Of a stretch of DNA of 64,000 bases, positions 34,162 to 44,337 are shown one piece after another; positions within the stretch are counted from its first letter, which is position 1, and each line of letters opens with the position of its first letter. The DNA comes from Nocardiopsis alborubida. Lineage in GTDB: Bacteria; Actinomycetota; Actinomycetes; Streptosporangiales; Streptosporangiaceae. The notes beneath the pieces are model-generated. The model was not told the DNA's origin. It made no database searches and saw only the letters and a program-made list of their open reading frames with translations. Position numbers and translations under genes: made by a program. The stretch covers positions 1-64,000 of the forward strand of contig NZ_JAAXPG010000011.1 in the NCBI RefSeq assembly GCF_012396365.1. Reading direction: 5' to 3'.

Positions 34162-34821
34162 ATGCCGTCACGAGTGGTCGTCTTCGACTACGGCTCCGGC
34201 AACCTGCGCTCGGCGCAGCGCGCCATGGAGCGCACCGGAGCCGACGTCACCGTCACCTCCGACCCGCACGCCGCCCTCGACGCGGACGGCCTCGTCGTCC
34301 CGGGCGTGGGCGCTTTCAGCGCGTGCATGTCCAGCCTCCGGGCCGCTGGCGGCGACCGGATCATCGGCAGGCGTGTGGCCGGGGGACGTCCGGTCCTGGG
34401 CATCTGCGTGGGGATGCAGGTGCTCTTCGAGCAGGGGGTGGAGCGCGCCGACTCCGGCTCCGAGGCGGGGGAGGAGGTCACCGAGGGCTGCGGCGAGTGG
34501 CCCGGCACGGTGGACCGCCTGCGCGCGCCCGTCGTCCCGCACATGGGCTGGAACACCGTCCGCCCGCCCGAGGACACCCGGCTCTTCGCCGGGATCGGAC
34601 CCGAGGACCGCTTCTACTTCGTGCACTCCTACGCCGTGCGCGAGTGGGGGTTCACACCCACCAACGAGCGCATCCCCGCGCCCGGGGTGACCTGGGCCGA
34701 GCACGGCGAGCCGTTCGTGGCCGCCGTCGAGAACGGGCCGCTGTGGGCCACCCAGTTCCACCCGGAGAAGTCCGGGGACACGGGCGCCCGCATCCTGGCC
34801 AACTGGGTCGACACCCTCTGA
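34162..34821 (+). CDS. hisH: Imidazole glycerol phosphate synthase, glutaminase subunit
   Basis: Releases ammonia from glutamine and channels it to HisF. The 219-residue class I amidotransferase has Cys82 in the nucleophile elbow LGICVGMQ and the His-Glu pair in QFHPEKSG; the oxyanion-type PGVGAF motif is at 47-52. A purine-rich AAGGGGAAGGG precedes the ATG at 34162. Its partner hisF is two genes downstream, separated by priA. Confidence 0.97.
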   Translation: MPSRVVVFDYGSGNLRSAQRAMERTGADVTVTSDPHAALDADGLVVPGVGAFSACMSSLRAAGGDRIIGRRVAGGRPVLGICVGMQVLFEQGVERADSGSEAGEEVTEGCGEWPGTVDRLRAPVVPHMGWNTVRPPEDTRLFAGIGPEDRFYFVHSYAVREWGFTPTNERIPAPGVTWAEHGEPFVAAVENGPLWATQFHPEKSGDTGARILANWVDTL

Positions 34822-34863
34822 CACGCCGTTTTTCCGACCGACCGACGAGAACGAGATGACTCC

Positions 34864-35625
34864 ATGACCGGCGAGACCACCACCCCCGTACTCGAACTGC
34901 TCCCCGCCGTGGACGTGGCGGGCGGCCAGGCCGTCCAGCTCGTCCAGGGCAAGGCGGGCTCCGGCGGGCAGTACGGCGACCCCTTCGAGGCGGCCCTGGC
35001 CTGGCAGTCCGCCGGCGCCGAGTGGATCCACCTGGTGGACCTGGACGCCGCGTTCGGCCGCGGCCACAACCGCGACCTGCTGCGCGACATCGTCGGCCGC
35101 CTGGACGTGAAGGTGGAGATGTCCGGCGGCATCCGCGACGACGAGTCGCTGGCCGCCGCCCTGTCCACCGGGTGCAGGCGGGTCAACATCGGCACCGCCG
35201 CCCTGGAGAACCCCGAGTGGTGCGCGAGGATCATCGCCGAGCACGGCGACCGGATCGCGATCGGCCTGGACGTGCGCGGCACCACCCTGGCCGCGCGCGG
35301 CTGGACCCGCGACGGCGGCGACCTCATGCGGACCCTGGAGCGCCTGGAGTCGGAGGGCTGCGCCCGCTACGTCGTCACCGACGTCCAGAAGGACGGCACC
35401 CTCAAGGGCCCCAACCTGGACCTGCTGCGCACCGTGTGCGAGCGCACCGACAAGCCGGTGGTGGCCAGCGGCGGCGTCTCCAGCCTGGAGGACCTGCGGG
35501 CGATCGCCACGCTGGTGCCGCTGGGCGTGGAGGGCGCCATCATGGGCACCGCCCTGTACGAGGGCGCCTTCACCCTGGAGGACGCCCTGGCCACGGTGCG
35601 CGAGGCCGGGAGCGTGCGGCGGTGA
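34864..35625 (+). CDS. priA: Phosphoribosyl isomerase A (bifunctional HisA/TrpF)
   Basis: A (beta/alpha)8-barrel isomerase used in both histidine (ProFAR) and tryptophan (PRA) synthesis in actinobacteria. Asp17 ([10 protein letters not shown]) and an Asp in [10 protein letters not shown] (173/177) fit the acid-base pair. The [16 protein letters not shown] segment, including Trp147, is the PriA hallmark, distinguishing it from HisA. No trpF is seen among the tryptophan genes of this window, which agrees with the dual role. Its TGA overlaps the GTG of hisF by 4 nt. Confidence 0.93.
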   Translation: MTGETTTPVLELLPAVDVAGGQAVQLVQGKAGSGGQYGDPFEAALAWQSAGAEWIHLVDLDAAFGRGHNRDLLRDIVGRLDVKVEMSGGIRDDESLAAALSTGCRRVNIGTAALENPEWCARIIAEHGDRIAIGLDVRGTTLAARGWTRDGGDLMRTLERLESEGCARYVVTDVQKDGTLKGPNLDLLRTVCERTDKPVVASGGVSSLEDLRAIATLVPLGVEGAIMGTALYEGAFTLEDALATVREAGSVRR

Positions 35626-36395
35626 GCGTGTCGGTACGCGTCATCCCCTGCCTGGACGTGGACGCCGGGCGGGTGGTCAAGGGCGTCAACTTCGAGAACC
35701 TGCGGGACGCGGGCGACCCGGTGGAGCTGGCGGGCACCTACGACGCCGACGGCGCCGACGAGCTCACCTTCCTCGACGTCACCGCCTCCAGCGGTGACAG
35801 GGAGACCACCTACGACGTGGTGCGCCGCACCGCCGACCAGGTGTTCATCCCGCTGACCGTGGGCGGCGGGGTGCGCACCCCCGACGACGTGGACCGGCTG
35901 CTGCGCGCGGGCGCGGACAAGGTGGGCGTCAACACCGCCGCCATCGCCCGGCCCGAGCTCATCCGGGAGATCGCCGAGCGCTTCGGCCGCCAGGTGCTGG
36001 TGCTCTCCGCCGACGTGCGCCGGGTGCGCGAGGGCGGACGGCCGACCCCGAGCGGGTTCGAGGTCACCACGCACGGCGGGCGCCGCAGCGCCGGGGTCGA
36101 CGCCCTGGAGTGGTGCGAGCGCGCCGCGGAGCTGGGGGCGGGGGAGATCCTGCTCAACTCGATGGACGCCGACGGCACCCGGTCGGGCTTCGACCTGGAG
36201 CTGATCCGGGCGGTGCGCTCGCGGGTGGAGGTGCCGCTGATCGCCTCCGGCGGCGCGGGCGCGGTGGAGCACTTCGCCCCGGCCGTGGCGGCGGGCGCGG
36301 ACGCGGTGCTGGCCGCGACGGTCTTCCACTTCGGGCAGTTCACCATCGCCGACGTCAAGAAGAGCCTGCGCGAGGCGGGCCACCCCGTCCGCTGA
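35622..36395 (+). CDS. hisF: Imidazole glycerol phosphate synthase, cyclase subunit
   Basis: Barrel subunit that closes the imidazole ring with ammonia from HisH, yielding IGP and AICAR. The 257 residues start [21 protein letters not shown], with catalytic Asp12, and keep [21 protein letters not shown] and [13 protein letters not shown] with the second acidic residue. The GTG start overlaps the priA stop, so translation is coupled. It is the last his gene of this operon; a perfect 32-bp palindrome ends the transcript. Confidence 0.97.
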   Translation: MSVSVRVIPCLDVDAGRVVKGVNFENLRDAGDPVELAGTYDADGADELTFLDVTASSGDRETTYDVVRRTADQVFIPLTVGGGVRTPDDVDRLLRAGADKVGVNTAAIARPELIREIAERFGRQVLVLSADVRRVREGGRPTPSGFEVTTHGGRRSAGVDALEWCERAAELGAGEILLNSMDADGTRSGFDLELIRAVRSRVEVPLIASGGAGAVEHFAPAVAAGADAVLAATVFHFGQFTIADVKKSLREAGHPVR

Positions 36396-36442
36396 GCGGT
36401 GCGGGTCCCGGCCCCGAACGGCTCGGCTGGCTCCGGGCACAC

Positions 36443-36474
36443 GGCCTCCGCGCGCTCGCGAGCGCGCGGAGGCC
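36443..36474 (+). terminator. Terminator of the his operon
   Basis: Perfect 32-bp palindrome (GGCCTCCGCGCGCTCG and its complement), extended on both sides by GCACACGG / CCGTGTGC-type pairing. No T-tract follows. Confidence 0.75.
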
Positions 36475-36681
36475 GTCCGTGTGCACGGGCCCGCCCGCCC
36501 CCTGGCCGGGCACCGCCCCCGGCCGGAGTCCGGTTACGTTCGGCGGCCCCGTACACGCGCACGCCGTCGAATCGGTTGGCGTATGTGCTGAGAAAAAGGG
36601 ACAAGGGCAGAGAACTGTGTCCTTTTGGTGGTATTGGCGTGCATTTTGTGAACGTGACGCGGGTCTCACACATCGAACAGT

Positions 36682-36713
36682 GTGTAACACCGAACCGCCG
36701 TGTAGCACCGACC
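36682..36713. repeat. Direct repeat before the peptidoglycan-binding gene
   Basis: GTGTAACACCGAACC (36682-36696) and GTGTAGCACCGACC (36700-36713), an 18-bp period. It ends 30 bp before the start codon, so it may be a tandem regulator site or lie in the 5' leader. Confidence 0.35.
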
Positions 36714-36743
36714 ACGGGGACCACAGGGGAAAGGAACCTCTCC

Positions 36744-37325
36744 ATGTCCACCACCACCGGGCGGGCCGCGTCCCTTCTCGCGGCCGCCGCCCTCGCCGCG
36801 ACGACCGCCCTCGCCACCGCGCCCGCCGCCCTGGCGGACGACCTCGACCAGACCTCTCCCGAGGCCCTCGCCGCCATCGAGTCCCAGGTCTGGCCCGAGT
36901 ACACCCTCGGAGACTCCAGCATCGACGTCTACGCCGCCAAGATGCTGCTCTCCTACGGTGAGATCAACCCCGGCGAGCTCGACCTGGAGTTCGACCAGGA
37001 CCTCCACGACACCCTCGTCACCTACCAGGAGGCCTTCGGCCTGCACGACGACGGCGACCTCAACCCCGACACCTGGGAGCACTTCCAGGAGCTGGTCTTC
37101 GGCCAGCACCAGTTCCGCCGCGGCGACACCGGCCCGGTCGTCACCATGATCCAGCGCGAGCTCAACGCCAAGTTCAACGCCCACCTGGCCACCGACGGCG
37201 TCTACGGACCCGCCACGGAGCGGGCCGTCCGCGACGCCCAGGAGTACTTCGGCATCGGAGTCGACGGTGTCTTCGGGCCCGTCTCCTTCCACGCCGTGAT
37301 CAGCTACCAGGACTACGCCCGCTGA
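36744..37325 (+). CDS. Secreted peptidoglycan-binding protein
   Basis: A 193-residue exported protein: signal peptide (about 1-31, ending APAALA-DD) and two peptidoglycan-binding type 1 repeats (about 50-122 and 125-190), the second with FRRGDTGPVVTMIQRELN and DGVYGPATERAV. There is no catalytic domain, so it is likely a wall-binding structural or regulatory protein. ATG at 36744 has GGAAAGGAACC upstream. It is a single gene with its own promoter region. Confidence 0.9.
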   Translation: MSTTTGRAASLLAAAALAATTALATAPAALADDLDQTSPEALAAIESQVWPEYTLGDSSIDVYAAKMLLSYGEINPGELDLEFDQDLHDTLVTYQEAFGLHDDGDLNPDTWEHFQELVFGQHQFRRGDTGPVVTMIQRELNAKFNAHLATDGVYGPATERAVRDAQEYFGIGVDGVFGPVSFHAVISYQDYAR

Positions 37326-37608
37326 CCGGCCCCGCGGCGCCCCGGTGACCCGCGCCGGGAACCAGGACGCGCCCTCTCCCGCGGTGTCCGGGCCCGCCCT
37401 CCCGGGGCCCGGGCCCCGTTCCGCCCCGAACCAGACGGAATAGCCCCGTCGCGCCGTGCGCTGAAACAATCCGGTGGAACCTTGTCGGTGCCGCTGGATA
37501 GGTTGACACGACACGCGCACATCCACGCCCTCCGGCATGCCCGGAGGCCGCCGTGCGCGTGTCGGGCTGCGCCGGGCCTGCCCGGCCACGGAGGAGAACG
37601 GGGGGCGT

Positions 37609-39651
37609 ATGGCGCGGGGTACGAGCACCAGGGAACCGGAGAACGAGGAGGGGTCGGCGCCGCCCGGAGCCGCGGAGGGACCGGGAGCACACAGGACGGC
37701 GGACGGGCCGGGAGCACGCGGGGGATCCGACGCCGCCGAGCACACCGGGGTCTTCGCCCGCGGCATGCGCGTGCTGTGGATCGCCGCCCGCACCGAGCCG
37801 TGGGTCTTCCTCGCCGCCGTCGTCGGCGCGATGCTGCACGCCGCCGTCACCGTCGGCTCCGCCTCCGTCCTCGGCTACCTCACCGACGCCACCATCCTCC
37901 CCGCCTTCGAGCAGGGCAGCACCACCGCCGCCGCCCTCCTCGGCGCCGCCGCGCTCCTCATGGGCGTGGGCCTGGGCAAGGGCACCGGCATCGCCATGCG
38001 CCGCATGCTCGCCGCACTCATGCAGTTCCGCATGCAGGCCCGCTACCGCCGCGCCGTCGCCCGCAAGTACCTCGAACTGCCCCTGTCCTGGCACCACCGC
38101 CACCCCACCGGACAGCTGCTGTCCAACGCCAACGCCGACGTCGAGGCCGCCTGGCAGCCGCTCGCCCCGCTGCCCATGGCCGTCGGCAGCGTGTTCATGC
38201 TGGTCATCGCGGCCGTCGCCATGGTCACCACCGACCCGGTCCTGTCCCTGGTCGCCTTCGTCGTCTTCCCGGTCCTGGCCGCCGCCAACGTCGTCTTCCA
38301 GCGCCGCGTCTCACCCATGGCCTCCCGCGCCCAGGCGCTGCGCGCCGAGGTCAGCGGCGTCGCTCACGAGTCCTTCGACGGCGCCCTCGTCGTCAAGACC
38401 CTGGGCCGCGAGGACACCGAGACCGAGCGCTTCACCTCCGCCGCCCACCGCCTGCGCGACGCGCTCATCCAGGTCGGCCGGATGCGCTCGATGTTCGACC
38501 CGGTCATGGAGGCCCTGCCCAACTTCGGCGTGCTCGCCGTCCTGCTCCTGGGCATGTGGCGGCTGTCCACCGGCGCCATCGACGCCGGGGACCTGGTCCA
38601 GATCGCCTTCCTGTTCACCCTCCTGGCCCTGCCCATCCGCTCCTTCGGATGGATCCTGGGCGACCTGCCCCGCAGCGTCGTGGGCTGGGACCGCGTCCAG
38701 TCCGTCCTCGACTCCGACGGCGCCATGGAGTACGGCACCCGCGCCCTGGAGGACACCCCCACCGGCATCGCCCTGAGCGCCCGCGGCGTGACCTTCTCCT
38801 ACGCCGACTCCTACGACGCCCGGGGCGGCGCGCGCGACCTGATGGACGGCGGCGCCGACACCGAACCGCGCACCACCGTCCTCAACGGAGTGGACCTGGA
38901 CATCGCCCCCGGGCGCACCGTCGCCCTGGTCGGCCCCACCGGGTCGGGCAAGTCCACGCTCACCACCGTCCTCATGCGCCTGGTCGACGCCGACACGGGC
39001 ACCGTCAGCCTCGACGGCGTCGACGTGCGCGACCTGGCCCGCGACCAGATCCCCCGGCACGCCGCCCTGGTGCCCCAGGGCACCTTCGTGTTCGAGGACA
39101 GCGTCCGCGACAACATCACCCTGGGCACCGACGCCGACGACGACCAGGTCTGGGCCGCCCTGCGCCTGGCCCGGGCCGACGGCTTCGTCCGCGAACTGGA
39201 GGGCGGGCTCGACGCCCGGCTCGGCGAGAAGGGCACCACCCTCTCCGGAGGACAGCGCCAGCGCCTGGCCCTGGCCCGCGCGATCGTGCGCCGTCCGCGG
39301 CTGCTCATCATGGACGACGCCACCTCCGCCGTCGACCCCCAGATCGAGGCGCAGATCCTGGCGGGCCTGCGCGAACGCGACGACGCCGCCACCGTGGTCG
39401 TGGTCGCCTACCGCCGCGCCACCATCGAACTCGCCGACGAGGTCGTCTACATGGAGCGCGGACGCGTGCTGGCCCGCGGCACCCACGAGGAACTGCTCAC
39501 CACCTCGCCCGGCTACACCAGGCTCGTCACCGCCTACGAACGCGCCTCCGCCGAGGGGCAGGCCGAGAACGCCCCGCTGCCCGAGGAGCCCGGCCCCCTC
39601 GAACCCGCCCGCCCCACCCGTGACGACGCCGCCGAGGAGGCCACCCGATGA
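37609..39651 (+). CDS. ABC exporter subunit with degenerate ATP site
   Basis: First half-transporter of a heterodimeric ABC exporter. After an acidic, Gly-rich N-terminus (about 45 residues) come six membrane helices and a nucleotide-binding domain with Walker A GPTGSGKST and signature LSGGQRQRLALA. Two catalytic residues are changed: Walker B ends MDDATSAVD (Asp for the catalytic Glu), and the H-loop reads VVAYRRATI (Tyr for His). Degenerate sites of this kind are typical of one half of TM287/288- or LmrCD-like pairs. ATG at 37609 follows a GGAGGAG-rich region. It overlaps the next gene by 4 nt. The substrate is unknown. Confidence 0.92.
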   Translation: MARGTSTREPENEEGSAPPGAAEGPGAHRTADGPGARGGSDAAEHTGVFARGMRVLWIAARTEPWVFLAAVVGAMLHAAVTVGSASVLGYLTDATILPAFEQGSTTAAALLGAAALLMGVGLGKGTGIAMRRMLAALMQFRMQARYRRAVARKYLELPLSWHHRHPTGQLLSNANADVEAAWQPLAPLPMAVGSVFMLVIAAVAMVTTDPVLSLVAFVVFPVLAAANVVFQRRVSPMASRAQALRAEVSGVAHESFDGALVVKTLGREDTETERFTSAAHRLRDALIQVGRMRSMFDPVMEALPNFGVLAVLLLGMWRLSTGAIDAGDLVQIAFLFTLLALPIRSFGWILGDLPRSVVGWDRVQSVLDSDGAMEYGTRALEDTPTGIALSARGVTFSYADSYDARGGARDLMDGGADTEPRTTVLNGVDLDIAPGRTVALVGPTGSGKSTLTTVLMRLVDADTGTVSLDGVDVRDLARDQIPRHAALVPQGTFVFEDSVRDNITLGTDADDDQVWAALRLARADGFVRELEGGLDARLGEKGTTLSGGQRQRLALARAIVRRPRLLIMDDATSAVDPQIEAQILAGLRERDDAATVVVVAYRRATIELADEVVYMERGRVLARGTHEELLTTSPGYTRLVTAYERASAEGQAENAPLPEEPGPLEPARPTRDDAAEEATR

Positions 39652-41495
39652 GCGCGCCCACCCGCGACGAGCAGCGAGAGCGGGAGGGGGAGGAGCGGCC
39701 CGGCCGCGCCCCCGACGACCCGGCCGTGTCGCTGCACCGCTCCTCCGAGGGCGCGATGGACACGCTCAAGCGCGGCCTGCGGCTCTCCCCGGAGTTCGCC
39801 CGAGGCCTGTGGCTCACCCTGGCCTTCGCCGTCGTGGCCACCGCGGGCAAGGTCGTCGTACCCGTCGCCGTCCAGCAGATCATCGACAACGGGCTGTCCG
39901 GGCCGGACGGACCCGACCTGGGCTTCGTCACCCGCATGGTGGCCGTCTGCGCCGCCCTGCTCGTGGTCACCATGATCTGCTCCTACCTGATGAACGTGCG
40001 CCTGTACCGGGCCACCGAGTCCGGCCTGGCCACACTGCGCCGCAAGGCCTTCCGGCACGTGCACGACCTGTCCGTGCTCACCCAGAACAGCGAGCGCAAG
40101 GGTGCCCTGGTCTCCCGCGTCACCAGCGACGTCGACCAGATCAGCACCTTCATGCAGTGGGGCGGCCTGCTCCTGCTGGTCAGCAGCGGCCAGCTCCTGG
40201 TCGCCACCGTCCTGATGGCGGTCTACTCCTGGCAGCTCACCCTCGTGGTGTGGATCTGCTTCCTGCCGCTGCTGTTCGGCGTGCGCTGGCTCCAGAAGCT
40301 GCTGTCCAAGGCCTACCTCAAGGTCCGCGAGAACACCGGCGACATGCTCGGCGTCATCGGCGAGACCGTCATGGGCGCCTCCGTCATCCGCGCCCACGGC
40401 ACCGAGCGGCGCACCGCCGAGCGCATCGACACCACCGTCCTGACCACGCGCCGCTCCCAGGTGCGCGCCCAGCGGCTGTCCATGGCGGTCTCGCCCTTCG
40501 CCGAGATCATCGCGGCCCTGGGCAACACCGCCGTCGTCCTCATCGGCGTCTGGCTCGGCCTGGGCGGAGGACTGACCGCCGGACAGCTCATCGCCTTCCT
40601 GTTCCTGATGACCCTGTTCATCCAGCCGATGATGATGGCCACCGAGATCTTCAACGAGGCCCAGAACGCCATCGCGGGCTGGCGCCGCGTCCTGGGCGTG
40701 CTCGACACCGTCCCCGACATCGCCGACCCCGGCGAGGCGGGCCGGGTGCTGCCGCGCGGACCGGTCCGGGTCTCCTTCGACGAGGTGACCTACTCCTATC
40801 CCGAGGGGCCCGTCGTCCTCGACGACGTCAGCGTCGAGATCACCCCCGGCACCCGCGTGGCCGTGGTGGGGGAGACCGGTTCGGGCAAGACCACCTTCGT
40901 CAAGCTGCTCACCCGCCTCATGGACCCCGCGCGGGGCACCGTCCGGCTCGACGGCGTCGACCTGCGCGAGGTGGCCTTCTCCTCCCTGCGCAGCCGCGTG
41001 GTGATGGTCCCGCAGGAGGGCTTCCTCTTCGACAGCTCCCTGGGCGACAACATCCGCTTCGCCCGCCCCGAGAGCACCGACGCCGAACTGGAAACCGCCG
41101 TCACCGAACTGGGGCTGGCGGAGTGGCTCGACAGCCTCGCCCACGGGCTGGACACCCCCGTGGGCCAGCGGGGCGAGTCGCTCTCGGCGGGGGAGCGGCA
41201 GCTGGTGGCCCTGGTGCGCGCCTACATCGCCGACCCCGACCTGCTGGTGCTGGACGAGGCCACCTCGGCGGTGGACCCGCACACCGAGGTGCGCATCCAG
41301 CGCGCCCTGGACCGGCTCACGCGCGGGCGCACCTCCGTGGCCATCGCGCACCGGCTGTCCACCGCCGAGGCCGCGGACAGGGTCCTCGTCTTCGACGACG
41401 GGCGCATCGTGCAGAGCGGCTCACACGCCGAGCTGGTGGACAGGCCCGGCGTGTACGCCGACCTGTACGCCTCCTGGGTGCGCTCCTCGGCCTGA
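39648..41495 (+). CDS. ABC exporter subunit with canonical ATP site
   Basis: Second half of the heterodimeric exporter, 615 residues: six membrane helices (about 55-345) and a nucleotide-binding domain with Walker A GETGSGKTT, intact Walker B VLDEATSAVD and H-loop AIAHRLST. Its signature motif is LSAGE rather than LSGGQ; in a heterodimer this signature faces the degenerate Walker motifs of the partner. The ATG overlaps the partner stop codon (ATGA), so the two are made together. Drug or lipid export is the usual role; nothing nearby identifies the substrate. Confidence 0.93.
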   Translation: MSAPTRDEQREREGEERPGRAPDDPAVSLHRSSEGAMDTLKRGLRLSPEFARGLWLTLAFAVVATAGKVVVPVAVQQIIDNGLSGPDGPDLGFVTRMVAVCAALLVVTMICSYLMNVRLYRATESGLATLRRKAFRHVHDLSVLTQNSERKGALVSRVTSDVDQISTFMQWGGLLLLVSSGQLLVATVLMAVYSWQLTLVVWICFLPLLFGVRWLQKLLSKAYLKVRENTGDMLGVIGETVMGASVIRAHGTERRTAERIDTTVLTTRRSQVRAQRLSMAVSPFAEIIAALGNTAVVLIGVWLGLGGGLTAGQLIAFLFLMTLFIQPMMMATEIFNEAQNAIAGWRRVLGVLDTVPDIADPGEAGRVLPRGPVRVSFDEVTYSYPEGPVVLDDVSVEITPGTRVAVVGETGSGKTTFVKLLTRLMDPARGTVRLDGVDLREVAFSSLRSRVVMVPQEGFLFDSSLGDNIRFARPESTDAELETAVTELGLAEWLDSLAHGLDTPVGQRGESLSAGERQLVALVRAYIADPDLLVLDEATSAVDPHTEVRIQRALDRLTRGRTSVAIAHRLSTAEAADRVLVFDDGRIVQSGSHAELVDRPGVYADLYASWVRSSA

Positions 41496-41555
41496 CCCGG
41501 GCTGTCCACAGGCCGGCCGAAGGGGGTGCGCCCGCGCGGCCGCCGGGCTACCGTT

Positions 41556-41606
41556 GATTCGGGGGTGCCGCGTTCCTCCCGTGGTGGGGGGCGGTCCCCC
41601 CGAATC
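41556..41606. repeat. Inverted repeat downstream of the ABC exporter
   Basis: Perfect 10-bp arms GATTCGGGGG and CCCCCGAATC separated by 31 nt. It lies 60 bp beyond the exporter stop codon and 108 bp before the next gene; a terminator or cruciform is possible. Confidence 0.35.
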
Positions 41607-41713
41607 CATTCTCCCCGTGCCACCTGAGCTGGTGCGACACCCGGACCGGGCCTGTGGACGTCCGGCCCCCGCGGCCCCCGTGCGGTCGGTGCGGGGCGCG
41701 TAGTGTCGGGGGT

Positions 41714-42097
41714 ATGCGCCCCCAGCCCGACTTCGTCAACCCTCCCGCGCTGCCGCACGAGGCGGTGGCCGAGACGGTGGAGCGTGCTCTGCGCGACCGC
41801 TCTCAGGAGGGGGCGGCGGCGAGCGCCCTGGTCGGAAGCGCGTTGAACGACGACGACGGCGAGTTCGTCGAACGCTGGTGCGTGCGGGTCGGGACACGGG
41901 CCGCGCCGGGCAGCCCGCTGCTCGGGCTGGCGTGCCTGTGCCTGGGCCACATCGCCCGACGCTTCGGACACCTCAGCGACGAAGCCCGCGCGCTGGCGGA
42001 GTCGCTGGCGGCGCGTGCCGAGGCGGACCCCTCGGACGTGGACGCCCGGGCCCTCGACGGCCGTGACGACGTCCGGAGCTTCCTGCGCCCGCGGTGA
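41714..42097 (+). CDS. Hypothetical protein
   Basis: A 127-residue soluble, acidic and mostly helical protein that I cannot assign to a family. It contains DDDGEFVERWCVRVG and a HIARRFGHL helix. TAGTGT lies 7 nt before the ATG, which supports the start and a leaderless mRNA. It converges with the SIS-domain gene, with only 3 bp between stop codons. Confidence 0.65.
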   Translation: MRPQPDFVNPPALPHEAVAETVERALRDRSQEGAAASALVGSALNDDDGEFVERWCVRVGTRAAPGSPLLGLACLCLGHIARRFGHLSDEARALAESLAARAEADPSDVDARALDGRDDVRSFLRPR

Positions 42098-42100
42098 CCT

Positions 42101-43096
42101 CTACCGGCCGCGCCACCAGTGCGCCGCCAGCAGCTCCGCCACCAGCGGCTCCACCAGCAGGCTCACGTCCTGGTCGGTGTCGCCCGGGTAGCGCACGGTC
42201 AGCTCCGCCTCCGGCATCCGCTCCTGGCCGGGGGTGGGGCCCACCGCCACGAACGACCCCCGCAGCTGCCCCAGGTGCTGGGCGAAGCGCTCGTCGTAGG
42301 CCGAACCCGCGAACAGCAGCGCCCGGTAGTCCGTCACCGCCGCCAGGTGGCGGTCGGTGTGCGACCACTCCCCGGTCTCACACGCGTGCGCCACCCGCAC
42401 CGGCCCCTGGCGCATCACCCGCACCCCCTGCCAGGCCGACGCCATACGCTCGGCCGGAGCCACCATGTGCACACCGTGCGGCGACTCCAGGACACGGGCG
42501 ACCTCCGGCACCCACCCCGGCGCGCTCTCCAACAGCGACGCCGTCGCGTTCGCCGCACGGCGCAGCAGCCCCGGCAGGGTCTGGCTGCTGCCCGGCCGGG
42601 GCGCGCCCAGGCGGTGCCCCAGCAGCAGGAGCAGGGCCAGCGCGTGCGGGTAGGCGCGGCAACCCACCCCGCTCGCCTCCTCGCCCGCGTGCAGCGGCAC
42701 CAGCAGGTCCGCCTGGCGCCCCACCACCGAGTCCACCGACGGGGCCAGCACGATCACCGGCGACCGCGCCACGTAGCGGTCCAGCGCCGTGTACAGCTCG
42801 CGCTGCCCGCCGCCCAGGCTCACCGCGACCACGAGCGTCTCGGGCCCCGCGGGCGGTTCCTCCGCCGACGAGGAGAAGTCCGCACTCGCCGCGACCCCCG
42901 CCCGGCGCAGCCGCGCCGCCGCCACCTCGCACGCGTGCCGCGCCGTGCCCAGACCCAGGAAGCGCACCGCCGCGGGCTCGTCGTCGAGCAGCGCGGGCAG
43001 CGCGGCGTAGGGATCCCACCGCGGGAAGCGGTCGGCGAGCCGGGTCAGCGCCTCGGGCTTGCCCGCGAGGTCGCGGGACAGGGACTCGGCGGTCAC
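42101..43096 (-). CDS. SIS-domain protein (sugar isomerase-like)
   Basis: A 331-residue cytoplasmic protein with two SIS-like halves, as in GlmS isomerase or AgaS-type proteins. The first contains [15 protein letters not shown] and [17 protein letters not shown], the second a shorter fold with AETG-like segments ([10 protein letters not shown]) and [14 protein letters not shown]. It lacks a glutaminase domain and a helix-turn-helix, so it is neither GlmS nor an RpiR regulator; the sugar-phosphate ligand is unknown. GTG at 43096 is preceded by GGGGG. Confidence 0.75.
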   Translation of the reverse strand: MTAESLSRDLAGKPEALTRLADRFPRWDPYAALPALLDDEPAAVRFLGLGTARHACEVAAARLRRAGVAASADFSSSAEEPPAGPETLVVAVSLGGGQRELYTALDRYVARSPVIVLAPSVDSVVGRQADLLVPLHAGEEASGVGCRAYPHALALLLLLGHRLGAPRPGSSQTLPGLLRRAANATASLLESAPGWVPEVARVLESPHGVHMVAPAERMASAWQGVRVMRQGPVRVAHACETGEWSHTDRHLAAVTDYRALLFAGSAYDERFAQHLGQLRGSFVAVGPTPGQERMPEAELTVRYPGDTDQDVSLLVEPLVAELLAAHWWRGR

Positions 43097-43300
43097 GAAA
43101 CCCCCAGGGTACGAAGGCAGGGCGAAGGACGACGCACGAACTCTAGGACATCCGCGCCCCCCGCCTCCCGGCACCCGCCGTCCCCCGGCCCTCCGTTCCG
43201 GACCGCTCCGCTCCGAGCAGCCCCGCGCCACCCCGCGCCGCCCCAGAGACAGGGGACACCCGGTGCGGGGCGCTCCGGCGGCGGCCATAACCTGGAGTGC

Positions 43301-43645
43301 ATGAGCGTCACCAGCCTCGACCCGGACATCGCCGCCCGCCTCAAGCGGAACCCGGACGGCCTCGTCCCCGCCGTCGTGCAGCAGCACGACACCGGGGAGG
43401 TACTCATGCTCGCCTGGATGGACGACGAGGCCCTGCACCGCACCCTCACCACCGGCTCCGCGACCTACTGGTCGCGCAGCCGCGGCGAGTACTGGGTCAA
43501 GGGCGCCACCTCCGGACACACCCAGCGTGTGGTATCGGTCGCACTCGACTGTGACGGGGACACCCTGCTGGTCCGCGTCGACCAGGAGGGCGCCGCCTGC
43601 CACACCGGCGACCACACCTGTTTCGACGCCGGGAGACTCCTGTGA
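43301..43645 (+). CDS. hisI: Phosphoribosyl-AMP cyclohydrolase
   Basis: Opens the purine ring of PR-AMP in histidine synthesis. The 114-residue single-domain enzyme shows the metal-site motifs [40 protein letters not shown] and CHTGDHTCF. It is unfused, as usual in actinobacteria (hisE is separate). TAACCT lies 7 nt upstream of the ATG. The stop codon overlaps the GTG of the next gene by 4 nt, so hisI heads a small operon with tryptophan-associated membrane genes. Confidence 0.97.
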   Translation: MSVTSLDPDIAARLKRNPDGLVPAVVQQHDTGEVLMLAWMDDEALHRTLTTGSATYWSRSRGEYWVKGATSGHTQRVVSVALDCDGDTLLVRVDQEGAACHTGDHTCFDAGRLL

Positions 43646-44337
43646 GTTCGTCCGCCTTCCCGCCCCGCGCGCGCCGGGAGTACGGCCTGGCCATGCTCGC
43701 CCTGGCCGCCGGGGCCGGACTGCTGCTCGCCGCCGCCGGACGCCAGTGGGCGACCGGCGAGCTCACCGCGCCGGGGCCGGTCGCCCCCGTCTCCGTGGAA
43801 CTCACCGGAACCGACCTCACCGGTGCCCTGAGCGGCATCGGCTGGGCCGGGCTGGCCGGGATCGCGGGCCTGTACGCCACCCGGGGCTGGGCCCGCCGCG
43901 CGGTCGGCCTCCTCGTCGCCCTGGGCGGAGCGGCCGCTCTCAACGCCGTCTGGGGCGCCACCCGTCCCAGCGCGCTCCTGGACGCGGTGGCCGACAACAC
44001 CACCGACACCGCCGGGGCCGCCCAGGTGGCAGCCGACCCCCGACTGCTGGCCCTGGGGCCCGCCATGGCCGTGGCCGGAGCCGTGCTCCTGGTCGCGGCG
44101 GGGCTGGTCGCGGTCCTACGAGCCCCTGCCTGGCCGGGTATGGGCACCCGGTACGATCGGGACGCCGCACCGCGCGCGACCCGGTCCGAGACGCCCTCCG
44201 ACCTGTGGAGGTCGCTGGACGCCGGTGACGACCCCACACTCGACGCCGAGCCCGGAGGCGCCACGCCCGCGGACTCCGACAGCGCCGCACACGCACCGCT
44301 GGCAGCACGCCCAGCCGAACCTAAGGAGAAGACCTGA
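43642..44337 (+). CDS. TIGR02234 family tryptophan-associated membrane protein
   Basis: A 231-residue protein with four predicted membrane helices (about 16-32, 62-82, 88-106, 133-160) and a hydrophilic tail. Family members sit in actinobacterial trp clusters, usually next to trpE, but their function is unknown. The invariant-looking [10 protein letters not shown] after the first helix supports the assignment. The GTG start overlaps the hisI stop, and its own TGA shares one base with the next ATG. In many actinomycetes trpE stands between hisI and this gene; here it does not. Confidence 0.85.
   Translation: MSSSAFPPRARREYGLAMLALAAGAGLLLAAAGRQWATGELTAPGPVAPVSVELTGTDLTGALSGIGWAGLAGIAGLYATRGWARRAVGLLVALGGAAALNAVWGATRPSALLDAVADNTTDTAGAAQVAADPRLLALGPAMAVAGAVLLVAAGLVAVLRAPAWPGMGTRYDRDAAPRATRSETPSDLWRSLDAGDDPTLDAEPGGATPADSDSAAHAPLAARPAEPKEKT

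Larger units (their letters stand above)
36396..36743. other. Intergenic region between hisF and the peptidoglycan-binding protein
   Basis: 348 bp. It holds the hisF terminator (36443-36474), an AT-richer stretch from about 36580 to 36690, a possible imperfect hairpin around 36591-36628, and a direct repeat at 36682-36713 that is probably within the promoter or leader of the next gene. Confidence 0.5.

Noticed and set aside
36654..36669. GTGA-N8-TCAC resembling a CRP/GlxR site before the peptidoglycan-binding gene
   Set aside because: The consensus spacing is N6; two extra bases break the site symmetry.
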